Positions 26,423 to 34,619 of a DNA stretch of 64,000 nucleotides are shown here, in pieces; within the stretch, counting starts at the first letter, position 1, and each line of letters begins with the position of its first letter. Position numbers and translations under genes: made by a program. This DNA is from Pseudomonadota bacterium (GTDB lineage Bacteria > Chloroflexota > UBA6077 > JAJPGT01). The stretch is taken from assembly GCA_021325655.1 (NCBI GenBank), contig JAJPGT010000088.1, forward strand, positions 145,350 to 209,349, in the 5' to 3' direction. Below the pieces are notes generated by a model. The model searched no databases, had not been told where the DNA came from, and saw only the letters and a list, made by a program, of their open reading frames with translations.

Positions 26423-26872
26423 CTACGTGCCCAGCGCTCGGTCGACCCGGCGCAGCAGCACCAGGAGCTGGAGCTGCTCGGCGGGGGAGAGCGTTTTGAG
26501 CTGCTCGGCGATGAGCGCCTCATGCGCTGGAACAACCTCGGCGAACAGCGCTCGGCCGGAGTCGGTCAGGTACAGCCGGTTGGCCCGTCCCACCTGGCGG
26601 CGCACCAGCCAGCCGCTCTGGGCCATGCGATCCAGGAGCTGGCAGACGTTGCCCTTGGTCACCAGCAGCGAGTCGGCCAGCTCCTGCTGCGTAATCCCTT
26701 CGGCCGCGCCGACGTGGGCAAGTACGTCGAACTGCGCCGGGCTGAGCCCCCAGCGGCGCAGGTGCTCGCTCCCGATGCGCTCGATCTTGTGGCAGACCCG
26801 TATCAGCCGCAGCCAGGCGAGCACCGCCGGCTGCCGAAGCGAGGCGCGAGTCGCAGTTCCGCTCGTGTTCAT
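26423..26872 (-). CDS. MarR-family transcriptional regulator
   Basis: 149 residues with a winged helix: LSPAQFDVLAHVGAAEGITQQELADSLLVTKGNVCQLLDRM is the recognition region and GWLVRRQVGRANRLYLTDSG the wing. One or two cysteines (Cys27, and Cys83 in the recognition helix) could sense oxidants, but this is inference. It is probably autoregulated through a palindrome covering its own promoter, and likely also controls yceI. Confidence 0.9.
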   Translation of the reverse strand: MNTSGTATRASLRQPAVLAWLRLIRVCHKIERIGSEHLRRWGLSPAQFDVLAHVGAAEGITQQELADSLLVTKGNVCQLLDRMAQSGWLVRRQVGRANRLYLTDSGRALFAEVVPAHEALIAEQLKTLSPAEQLQLLVLLRRVDRALGT

Positions 26873-26878
26873 GTCTTT

Positions 26879-26907
26879 AGTTTAGTACTAAACCTATTAC
26901 CGGTCAA
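26879..26907 (-). promoter_or_regulatory. marR promoter with overlapping operator, leaderless
   Basis: Minus strand TTGACC (26907-26902), a 17-base spacer and TAAACT (26884-26879). The perfect palindrome GTTTAGTACTAAAC (26880-26893) covers the -10 and part of the spacer. The predicted start point coincides with the A of the ATG at 26872, so the mRNA should be leaderless. Confidence 0.7.
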
Positions 26908-27030
26908 GGGCATTCCGAGCCGCGGCGCGGTCCCGCGGAGCGTCCCAGGGCAACGACTCGACGGGGAGGCACTGCCAAGCGTCCCCGCGGATCCAGGCTG
27001 GTAGTGCAGGAGCGGGGCTGGACAGCGCGG

Positions 27031-28128
27031 CTAGCTCATCCGCAGCACGGGCTTCATCGTCACCCCGCTCAGGGAGTCTTCGGCGGCGCGGTTGATCTCC
27101 TGCAGCGGGTAGAACCGGATCAGCTTGTCCAGCGGGAAGCGGCCCTGGACGTACAGCTCGATCAACTGGGGGATGAACACATCTGGGACGCTGTCGCCCT
27201 CGATGATGCCGCGGATGGTGCGGCCGAACAGGATGCTGTTCATGTCGAAGGTGACCTCCGTTCCCAGCGGGGCGGCACCGATCAGGCCGCAGACACCGCG
27301 CAGGGCCAGCGCCTCCACCGCCTGGCGGAACACCGCCGGCAGGGCGGTCGTCTCCAGGGTGTAGTTCGCCCCACCGCCGGTGAGCTGCTGGATCCTCTCC
27401 ACCGCATTGCCCTCTGCGGGGTTGACAGTGTGGGTCGCACCGAGCTCGCGTGCCAGCTCCAGCCGGTTCGACTTCACATCTACCGCGATGATGGTGATGC
27501 AGCCGACGACCCGCGCCGCCATGATCGCGCTCATTCCCACCGAGCCGACGCCGAACACGGCGATGCTGCTGCCGGCCCGGGGATGCAGGCTGTTGATCAC
27601 CGCCCCGGCCCCGGTCTGGATGCCGCAGCCGAGCGGGCCGAGCAGCTCCAGTGGGACGTCCGAGCGCACCTTCACCACGTTGCGCTCATTGGCCAGCGCA
27701 TAGGTGGCGAAGGAGGACTGGCCGAAGAAGTGGCCGTTGATCACCTCGCCATCGCGGCGCAGGGCGCGGGAGCCATCGGCGCGGCCGCCGCCGAAGTTCA
27801 GGGTGAACAACTGTGGGCAGTAGCCGAGGGCGCCCTGCTGGCAGGCCGGGCAGCGGCCACAGGATAGGTAGGTGAGCACGACGTGGTCGCCGGGCTGGAC
27901 CTTGGTGACCTGCTCGCCGACGCGCTCGACCACCCCCGCGCCCTCATGTCCGAGCACCGCGGGCAGCGGGGTGGGGTAGTACTGGTCGCGCACGATCAGG
28001 TCCGTGTGGCAGACGCCCGTGCCGACGATCCGAACGAGCACCTCGTCCGGTCGCGGCTCCTCCAGCTCCAGGGGTTCGACCGAGAAGGGTTGGGACTTGG
28101 CTCGCGCCACCGCGGCGGTGATCTGCAT
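27031..28128 (-). CDS. zinc-dependent alcohol dehydrogenase (aryl/benzyl alcohol type)
   Basis: 365-residue medium-chain dehydrogenase. The catalytic zinc ligands are seen in GVCHTDL and GHEGAGVV, and the structural zinc cysteines in [15 protein letters not shown]. The Rossmann motif is [10 protein letters not shown]. The sequence resembles NAD-dependent aryl-alcohol and class III-like dehydrogenases; the exact substrate cannot be told. It lies 237 bases after the isocitrate dehydrogenase gene and may be transcribed separately. Confidence 0.88.
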   Translation of the reverse strand: MQITAAVARAKSQPFSVEPLELEEPRPDEVLVRIVGTGVCHTDLIVRDQYYPTPLPAVLGHEGAGVVERVGEQVTKVQPGDHVVLTYLSCGRCPACQQGALGYCPQLFTLNFGGGRADGSRALRRDGEVINGHFFGQSSFATYALANERNVVKVRSDVPLELLGPLGCGIQTGAGAVINSLHPRAGSSIAVFGVGSVGMSAIMAARVVGCITIIAVDVKSNRLELARELGATHTVNPAEGNAVERIQQLTGGGANYTLETTALPAVFRQAVEALALRGVCGLIGAAPLGTEVTFDMNSILFGRTIRGIIEGDSVPDVFIPQLIELYVQGRFPLDKLIRFYPLQEINRAAEDSLSGVTMKPVLRMS

Positions 28129-28365
28129 CTCGGGCTCCTTGCTGCGCCCCCGGCGGGATGGTTATTCCCTTAGGGTGCCCCCGCCCGGGGCGGCTGTCAA
28201 GCGTGGCCAGCGCAAAGGCGGCGCGGCTGGGCAAGGGGCAGGCGCGCTGGAGCGGGGAGCCAGAGGCCGCGCCGCTTGCACCCCTGCGCGGATGAGCTGG
28301 TGGAGCGATGGGGACGCGGATCCTGCGCGCCCTGCGTCCCCCAGCCACCGAAGCTCCCCGCGCGC

Positions 28366-29475
28366 TTAGCCGGCGCTCGCCGGAAGCGCCTGCATCGCCT
28401 CGATCACCGCCTCGCCGAACTCCCGGGTGCCGACTGCCGTTGGATCGTCGCGATGGGGCTTGAGGTCGTAGGTCACCCGCTTCCCCTCCGCGATCACTCC
28501 GGCGATCGCCCCTTCCAGCCGGTCGGCCGCCTCGCGCTCGCCCAAGTGGCGCAGCATCAGCACCCCGGAGAGCATCGCCGCGGTGGGGTTGACCTTGTTC
28601 TGCCCGGCGTACTTGGGGGCGCTGCCGTGGATCGGCTCGAACACCGCCGCTTCGACGCCGATGTTCGCCCCCGGCGCCACCCCGAGGCCGCCCACCAGGC
28701 CGGCGCACAGGTCGCTCAGGATGTCGCCGTACAGGTTGGGCATCACCAGCACGTCGTATAGCTCTGGCTTCTGGACGAGCTGCATGCACATGTTGTCGAC
28801 GATGACATTGTTGAACTGGATCTCCGGGTACTCCTTGGCGACCTCCTCGGCAACCGAGAGGAACAGGCCGTCGGTGTACTTCATGATGTTCGCCTTGTGC
28901 ACCGCGGTCACCAGCCGCCGTCGGTTCGCCCGGGCGTACTCGAAGGCGAACTTTACGATTCGGCGGCTGCCGGTGATCGAGATCGCCTTGATGCTGATCG
29001 CCGAGTCCGGGCGCAGCTTCCCGGCGCCCAGCCGGTCGATGGTCTGGATCATCTCCGCCGTCTCGGGCTGGCCCTGGGCGAACTCCACCCCGATGTACAT
29101 CCCCTCGGTGTTCTCCCGCACCACCACCAGGTCGATGTTCTCGTAACGGCTGCGGACGCCCTTGTAGGACTTGCAGGGCCGCAGGTTGGCATATAGGTCC
29201 AGCGCCTTGCGCAGCGCGACGTTGACGCTGCGGAACCCCTTGCCCACCGGAGTGGTGATCGGCCCCTTGATGGCGACCTTGTTGCGGCGAATGGATTCGA
29301 TCACCCGGTCCGGCAGCGGCGTGCCCTCCCGCTCCATCACGTCCAGGCCGGCGTGCTGGATGTCCCAGTTGAACTTCACCCCCGTCGCTTCCAGCGCGCG
29401 GCGAGTCGCCTCCATGATCTCCGGTCCGGTGCCATCGCCGGGGATGAGCGTCACGTTGTAAGTGGTCATCTCCAT
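28366..29475 (-). CDS. isocitrate/isopropylmalate dehydrogenase family, probably NAD-dependent isocitrate dehydrogenase
   Basis: 369 residues from an ATG preceded by [49 protein letters not shown] and [14 protein letters not shown] match NAD-type isocitrate dehydrogenases, which share the beta-decarboxylase fold with LeuB. The metal-binding [17 protein letters not shown] is intact. The neighbours are a PEPCK-like ATPase and malate dehydrogenase, which fits a TCA-cycle role. Homoisocitrate dehydrogenase is the main alternative. Confidence 0.85.
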   Translation of the reverse strand: MEMTTYNVTLIPGDGTGPEIMEATRRALEATGVKFNWDIQHAGLDVMEREGTPLPDRVIESIRRNKVAIKGPITTPVGKGFRSVNVALRKALDLYANLRPCKSYKGVRSRYENIDLVVVRENTEGMYIGVEFAQGQPETAEMIQTIDRLGAGKLRPDSAISIKAISITGSRRIVKFAFEYARANRRRLVTAVHKANIMKYTDGLFLSVAEEVAKEYPEIQFNNVIVDNMCMQLVQKPELYDVLVMPNLYGDILSDLCAGLVGGLGVAPGANIGVEAAVFEPIHGSAPKYAGQNKVNPTAAMLSGVLMLRHLGEREAADRLEGAIAGVIAEGKRVTYDLKPHRDDPTAVGTREFGEAVIEAMQALPASAG

Positions 29476-29526
29476 CGTTCCTTCTGGTGCGTCTTGCACG
29501 GGCCTCACTATAGCCACCCTGCGCCA

Positions 29527-31203
29527 CTACTCGTCGATGAACTGCCTGTAGGTGCTCAGCGTATAGCAGGCCTGGGGCGGCCGCGCGCGCAGCGCCTTCA
29601 CGATGAGCTTCATGGTTAGCCGCACCGCCTCCATCTTGTCGCGCACCGCCGGGTCGCGCTGCAGGATGGTGTTCAGGTCGTAGCAGGCCGCCGCCTGGTA
29701 CATCGTCCGAAACAGTTCGAACTCCTCCCAGAGCGTCTCGGGGACATCCGGCGCTGCCAGCATCACTTCGTACAGGGGCCGGTCCTCCTGCGCCGCCCGG
29801 GCCTCCAGCGCCTGGATGTAGCGCTTCTCGCTGATGTCATCGGTCGCGCGGTAGTTGTTGTAGGCGATCTCGCGGGTCCCGTAGGGCGTATTGCCGATCA
29901 GCAGCCGCTCCATGAAGCGGTTGAGCGACAGACGCTCGAGCACGACCTCGTCAGACGGATCGCGCTTGAGCAGGAACAGCGCGCTGACGTGCAGCGGCTC
30001 CAGCGGATTGGTGAAGACGCGCTCGCGGCCGAACGCGCGGGTTACGTCGAGCATGGCCCGGGCGTTGTCGAAGGCGTACAGCCGGGCCAGAATCCGCCGC
30101 GCCTCGTCCGGGCCCAGCTCGCTGAAGTAGCGGCGGGTGGCCTCGTCGCGGCTCTCCAGCACCAGCCGGGTCAGGTCGTCGAGCAGCCGTTGGTGAGTGG
30201 CGAGGAACGCCGGGGTCACGTCGGGGACGTTCTCCAGCTTGGCGTGGGCGAGGTCGATCCCCGCCTCCGGGAAGTTCTCGACCAGGTTGGTGCGCAGGTA
30301 GAAGACCTTCTCGGAGATGTAGGCATAGGCGCGGGGGCCGGCCGCGACATCCAGGTCGCTGGTGCGGAGTGAGAGGTCCTGGTTGTCCAGCGTCAGCGCC
30401 ACCAGCGGCGCATCCACCCCGGGGTGCTCGTCCAGCCAGCGGAAGCAGCGGTAGCCGCGCACCACCGAGCCATCCGGGGTCGCGATCTCCCGCGGCCCCA
30501 CCAGGCGGCCGTCGCGCGTCTGGTACAGGTACCGCACGTAGACCCAGTCGTCGGAGTGGAAGCGGGTGTTGGGATACTGCATCAGGCCATAGGAGGACGT
30601 GCTCTTCCCGGTGCCGGTGGGGGCGATGTAGATCACCCCCTGGCCGTCCAGCTCCACGCCGGCGCAGTGCAGCGAGTGGATCCCGTACTCGTCGGCGAGC
30701 ACCCGGCCGACGGCGCCAAGCACCCAGGACTTGAGCTGGCCATAGTAGCTCGTATTGAAGAAGATCACCATGTTGGCGGCGCGGCTGTAGTACGCCGCCT
30801 CTGGCTGATCCGCCACGCCGCCAAAGGCGAGCACCGTGACGGCGGGCCGCTCCGGCGGCGGGACGCCGGTAGCCGCCTGCCAGTCGTTCGGGCTGAACCA
30901 GTTGTCGCGCCAGAAGTCGATCAGGTGAGGGCTGTTCGTGTAGGCGCGCACCCGGATGCCGTGGATGACCACGTCGAACGCGGTCGTCTGTCCCGGGTGG
31001 TCCACCATCCACTGGAGCGCGGAGTTCAGCAGCGCCTCGCGCTTCCCCGGAGCACTGTCGATCGTCTTGTCGTAGACGCTTGTGCGGCTCTTGGTGCGGG
31101 TAATGGTGTTCGACAGACCAAGCGGCGTGCCGGGCCACTCGATCGCGTCTGGCGGATGGGGAGGGGGAAAGACGTACTCGACCGCGTCACGGGTAGCAAC
31201 CAT
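29527..31203 (-). CDS. PEP carboxykinase/HPr kinase-like P-loop protein
   Basis: 558 residues from the ATG at 31203, with AAGGAGGAAGCG upstream. Residues 194-201 form a P-loop APTGTGKS, followed by FHSDDWVYVRYLY, reminiscent of the kinase-1/kinase-2 motifs of PEP carboxykinases and HPr kinases. The first 180 and last 250 residues match nothing I recognise. It lacks obvious PEPCK substrate motifs, so a carboxykinase call is not justified; a protein or small-molecule kinase is possible. It sits between malate and isocitrate dehydrogenase genes on the same strand. Confidence 0.6.
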   Translation of the reverse strand: MVATRDAVEYVFPPPHPPDAIEWPGTPLGLSNTITRTKSRTSVYDKTIDSAPGKREALLNSALQWMVDHPGQTTAFDVVIHGIRVRAYTNSPHLIDFWRDNWFSPNDWQAATGVPPPERPAVTVLAFGGVADQPEAAYYSRAANMVIFFNTSYYGQLKSWVLGAVGRVLADEYGIHSLHCAGVELDGQGVIYIAPTGTGKSTSSYGLMQYPNTRFHSDDWVYVRYLYQTRDGRLVGPREIATPDGSVVRGYRCFRWLDEHPGVDAPLVALTLDNQDLSLRTSDLDVAAGPRAYAYISEKVFYLRTNLVENFPEAGIDLAHAKLENVPDVTPAFLATHQRLLDDLTRLVLESRDEATRRYFSELGPDEARRILARLYAFDNARAMLDVTRAFGRERVFTNPLEPLHVSALFLLKRDPSDEVVLERLSLNRFMERLLIGNTPYGTREIAYNNYRATDDISEKRYIQALEARAAQEDRPLYEVMLAAPDVPETLWEEFELFRTMYQAAACYDLNTILQRDPAVRDKMEAVRLTMKLIVKALRARPPQACYTLSTYRQFIDE

Positions 31204-31320
31204 CGCTTCCTCCTTGAAACGGCGCCCACCAGCACGCGCCGCCACCCGGGCACCGTTGCCCACTGGCTCTCCTCGCCGAAGCCCCGAGCGAGGTGCTCAG
31301 CATGCCCCGCGCTCGGGATG

Positions 31321-32241
31321 CTAGAGTCCAACCGATTCGATCGCTTCGCGGAGGACCCGGTAGGAGCTGCGCAACGCCTCCAGCTCGGCGTCCGTGAGCG
31401 GCGGCTCCAGTACCTGCTCTCGACCGCCTCGCCCGATGACGCAGGGCAGCGATAGCGCGACGTTGCTCATCCCTAGCTGCCCCTCCAGCAGCGTCGACAC
31501 CGGGAGAATCCGCTTCTGGTCGAAGACGATCGCCCGCAGCAGCTCGACGATCATCGGCGCGACCGCATAGAACGTGCCGCCCTTGCGCTTGATCACCTCC
31601 GCGCCGGCGAACCGGGTCGCCTGCACCACCTCGTCGATGAGCTGCTCGGTCACCCCCGGGAATCGCGCCAGCGGGATTCCGGCCACCGACCCGCTGCTGG
31701 TCCAGGCCGCCATACTGTCGCCGTGCTCACCGAGCATGTAGACATAGACCTGGTCCGGCGAGACGTTAAGCCGCTGCCCAAGCAGCGAGCGGAAGCGCAC
31801 GCTGTCCAGCAGCGTCCCGGTTCCGATCACCTTGCTGGTCGCGAGCCCGCTGCTGCGAACCGCCTGGTAGGTCAGCACGTCGACCGGATTGGCAACCATC
31901 ACCAGGAAGTAGTCGCGGCTGTGCTTGTTCAGCTCCTCCAGCACGTCCTTCATCAGGTCGACGTTCTTGCGGAGCAGGTCCAGCCGCGTCTCCCCTGGCT
32001 TGCGGGGGATGCCGGCGGTGACGACGACAATGTCCGACCCCTCAGTGGCGTCGTAATTCGGCCCGCTGAACACCACCCGGCGGGCCAGGGAGGTTCCGTG
32101 TAACAGGTCGAGGATCTCCCCTTCGGCCCGTTCGCCCATCACATCGACGACCGCGAGCTCGTCGACCCAGCTTTCGCGCACGAGCTGAAACAACGTGGTC
32201 GATCCTACTCGGCCAGCGCCGCCCACTACCGAGATCTTCAT
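31321..32241 (-). CDS. mdh: malate dehydrogenase (LDH-like type)
   Basis: 306 residues. N-terminal VVGGAGRVGSTT binds NAD; AGIPRKPGETRLDLLRKN has Arg at the specificity position (Gln in lactate dehydrogenases), favouring oxaloacetate/malate. The catalytic His is in LGEHGDSM. The family tail is complete. Own promoter at 32324-32352. The PEPCK-like gene and the isocitrate dehydrogenase gene follow. Confidence 0.88.
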   Translation of the reverse strand: MKISVVGGAGRVGSTTLFQLVRESWVDELAVVDVMGERAEGEILDLLHGTSLARRVVFSGPNYDATEGSDIVVVTAGIPRKPGETRLDLLRKNVDLMKDVLEELNKHSRDYFLVMVANPVDVLTYQAVRSSGLATSKVIGTGTLLDSVRFRSLLGQRLNVSPDQVYVYMLGEHGDSMAAWTSSGSVAGIPLARFPGVTEQLIDEVVQATRFAGAEVIKRKGGTFYAVAPMIVELLRAIVFDQKRILPVSTLLEGQLGMSNVALSLPCVIGRGGREQVLEPPLTDAELEALRSSYRVLREAIESVGL

Positions 32242-32323
32242 CTGTCTCCCTCAGCGCAGCCTGGCCGTGACGCCTCCGCGCGCGGGTCACGGCGAGCCGG
32301 GCCTCTCGGTCCTCTCCCTTCAC

Positions 32324-32352
32324 GGTATACCGGCCCACTCCCGGCCCGTCAA
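32324..32352 (-). promoter_or_regulatory. mdh promoter
   Basis: Minus strand TTGACG (32352-32347), a 17-base spacer and TATACC (32329-32324). The predicted leader is about 77 bases. It faces away from the kinase promoter 20 bases to the right. Confidence 0.65.
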
Positions 32353-32369
32353 TCCTGTGACCACCGGGC

Positions 32370-32400
32370 TTGCTTTCCCTTCACGCTCTCGCCATATACT
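32370..32400 (+). promoter_or_regulatory. promoter of the signalling operon
   Basis: TTGCTT at 32370-32375, a 19-base spacer and TATACT at 32395-32400, giving a leader of about 145 bases before the GTG at 32553. Confidence 0.5.
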
Positions 32401-32552
32401 CCAAGCCACGCGGAGCAAACGAACCTCTTGGCGTGTGCCGTGGCCTCCATCATACCCATGTCATCACCGGTCCGTTGATCGCTCCTCCTAGCGTGAGCAT
32501 CCGCCGGCCACTGCGCGCCACCACGCGCCCGTGTTTGCCAAGGGAGTATCCG

Positions 32553-34148
32553 GTGAGCCTACCGCTGGTTGCCCTCTTCAATGACCCGTGGGATCTCGTC
32601 TTTCATGGCGCCAATTTCACCATCGCCGTCGCCTATTTTTGCATCGCGGCGCTCGTCGGGCTGGGACTCTGGCGCGAGCGCCAGCGCGGGCTGAATCCGC
32701 TCGGGCTGGCCACCGCGGGCATCTTTTTCACCTGCGGCCTGGGGCACGTGGTCCACGCGTTCACCTCGCACATCATCGTGAATGCCGGCGCGACCTCGAT
32801 CCCAGCCTTCGTGCGGTCGTACGTCGAGATCGCCCGCGTCCAGGTAGTCGCCGACGCGCTCACCGTCGTCCCGGCGCTGACCTTCCTCTCGCTCCGACGC
32901 AAGTTCGGGCTGATCGCCAGTGGCGAGAGCGTCATTCTGGACTATCAGCGGGCGCTGGGGCAGCGCGAGCGGGAGCGGCAGGCGCTGACAGACGCGCTGG
33001 CCGACGCGCTCATCTCCACCAATGCGCGTGGCGAGATCACCGTGGTCAACGTCGCCGCGGGGGAGCTGTTGGGACGGAGCCGCCAGTCGCTGCTGGGCCA
33101 GCCGATCACCTCCCTGTTCGAGCATCCCGCGGAGGCCGAGGGCTACCTGCGCGCGCTGGCCGGGCCGGTCGTCAACGTCGAAGCCACCCTGCGGCGCGCG
33201 GACGGGACGCTGATCCCGGTCAGCATCAACGCCAACCCGGTCCGCGACCACGAGGACCGCGTGGTGGGCATCGTGGGGATCGCCCGAGATATTCGCGAGC
33301 AGAAGCTGATCGAGGCGGAGCGCCGCGCCTACACTGCCCGCCTGGAGGCGGAGGTCGCGGCGCGAACGCGCGAGCTCCAGGAGGTGAACGCCGAGCTGGA
33401 GAGCTTTGCCTACTCCATCTCGCATGATCTGCGCGCGCCGCTGCGGACGATCGCCGGCTTCGCCCAGGCGGTGGCCGAGGAGTACGCGGACGCGCTGGAC
33501 GAGCAAGGGCGGGGCTACCTGGCGCGGGTGCAGAACGGGGTGCGCCGCATGGGCGGGCTGATCGACGATCTGCTCACCTTCTCCCGACTCGCCCGGCGCG
33601 ATCTGCACACCCGGATGACGGATCTCAATCGCACCGTGACCGAGGTGATCGGGGACCTCAAGCTGGAGATCGACCGGGCCGGGGTGCAGCTAGAGGTCGG
33701 CCCCCTGCCGACGGTGCGCTGCGATGGCGGGGTGATCGGGCAGGTGTTCCAGAATCTGCTCACCAACGCGATCAAGTATCGCCGCCAGGACGGAGAGGCG
33801 CGGATCGAGATCGGCGCCCAGGAGCATGCGGACGAGTACCTGATCTGGGTCCGCGACAATGGCATCGGGTTCGACATGCGCTACCATGACAAGATCTGGC
33901 AGGTGTTCCAGCGCCTGCACGGGCATGGCACGTTCGAGGGAACCGGGATCGGGCTGGCGATCGTGCGCCGCATTATCGAGCGCCATGGTGGCCGAACCTG
34001 GGCGGAGTCCAGCCCCGGCCAGGGCGCAACGTTCTCCTTCACGCTCCCGAAGCAGCCGCCCGCGGCGCCGGCGTCCGACGAGCAGCAGACCGCGCCCCTC
34101 TCGATCGCGCCGAGCCGGCCGGCGCTCGTGGTGCCCAGCCCGGCCTAG
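32553..34148 (+). CDS. histidine kinase with ethylene-receptor-like membrane sensor and PAS domain
   Basis: 531 residues from the GTG at 32553 (AAGGGAG upstream). Three membrane helices occupy residues 18-40, 50-70 and 95-115, then come PAS (145-260), a coiled coil, HisKA with SHDLRAPLRTIAGF and HATPase with NLLTNAIKY. The membrane part resembles the plant/cyanobacterial ethylene-binding domain. Cys61 and His65 (CGLGHVVH) keep the C-x3-H spacing of the copper ligands of ETR1 (Cys65/His69), but the helix 1 Asp is Asn21. Ligand unknown. It heads an operon with a response regulator and a hybrid kinase. Confidence 0.82.
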   Translation: MSLPLVALFNDPWDLVFHGANFTIAVAYFCIAALVGLGLWRERQRGLNPLGLATAGIFFTCGLGHVVHAFTSHIIVNAGATSIPAFVRSYVEIARVQVVADALTVVPALTFLSLRRKFGLIASGESVILDYQRALGQRERERQALTDALADALISTNARGEITVVNVAAGELLGRSRQSLLGQPITSLFEHPAEAEGYLRALAGPVVNVEATLRRADGTLIPVSINANPVRDHEDRVVGIVGIARDIREQKLIEAERRAYTARLEAEVAARTRELQEVNAELESFAYSISHDLRAPLRTIAGFAQAVAEEYADALDEQGRGYLARVQNGVRRMGGLIDDLLTFSRLARRDLHTRMTDLNRTVTEVIGDLKLEIDRAGVQLEVGPLPTVRCDGGVIGQVFQNLLTNAIKYRRQDGEARIEIGAQEHADEYLIWVRDNGIGFDMRYHDKIWQVFQRLHGHGTFEGTGIGLAIVRRIIERHGGRTWAESSPGQGATFSFTLPKQPPAAPASDEQQTAPLSIAPSRPALVVPSPA

Positions 34149-34155
34149 GAGCGCG

Positions 34156-34614
34156 ATGGACGCCCCGGGAGCATGCTCGGCAGCACCCATCCTGCTGGTG
34201 GAGGACGACGAGGGCGAGGTCCAGCTCACGCTCCGTGCCTTCAAGCGCGCCGGATTTGCCAACCCGATTTCCGTCGTCCACGACGGCGCGCAGGCGCTAG
34301 ACTATCTGTTCCAGCGTGGCGACTTCGCCGACCCCGCCGCGGCGCCGCGCCCGACACTGGTGCTGCTGGACCTGAAGATGCCACGCCTCGATGGTCTGGA
34401 GGTGTTGCGCGAGCTGAAACGGGCGCCGGTGAAGCGCCGCATCCCGGTGGTGGTGCTCACCTCCTCGCGCCACGAGACAGACCTCGCGGCCGCCTATGAC
34501 CTGGGAGCCAACGCCTACGTAGTGAAGCCGGTCGAGTTCGAGCAGTTCGTCCAGGCGGTGCAGCAGATCGGGCTGTTCTGGATTGCGACCGTCGAGCCGC
34601 CACCGCTCGGCTGA
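34156..34614 (+). CDS. single-domain response regulator (Rcp1/CheY-like)
   Basis: 152 residues, one receiver domain. ILLVEDDEGE forms the acidic pocket, the phosphoacceptor Asp is in VLLDLKMPRLDG, and VKP marks the conserved lysine. The long loop after helix 2 is typical of Rcp1-type partners of phytochrome-like kinases. 7 bases separate it from the upstream kinase, its likely partner. Confidence 0.92.
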   Translation: MDAPGACSAAPILLVEDDEGEVQLTLRAFKRAGFANPISVVHDGAQALDYLFQRGDFADPAAAPRPTLVLLDLKMPRLDGLEVLRELKRAPVKRRIPVVVLTSSRHETDLAAAYDLGANAYVVKPVEFEQFVQAVQQIGLFWIATVEPPPLG

Positions 34615-34619
34615 CTCGC

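Noticed and set aside
29527..31203. Phosphoenolpyruvate carboxykinase (pckA)
   Set aside because: Only the P-loop and a following acidic motif resemble PEPCK; length and remaining sequence do not fit.
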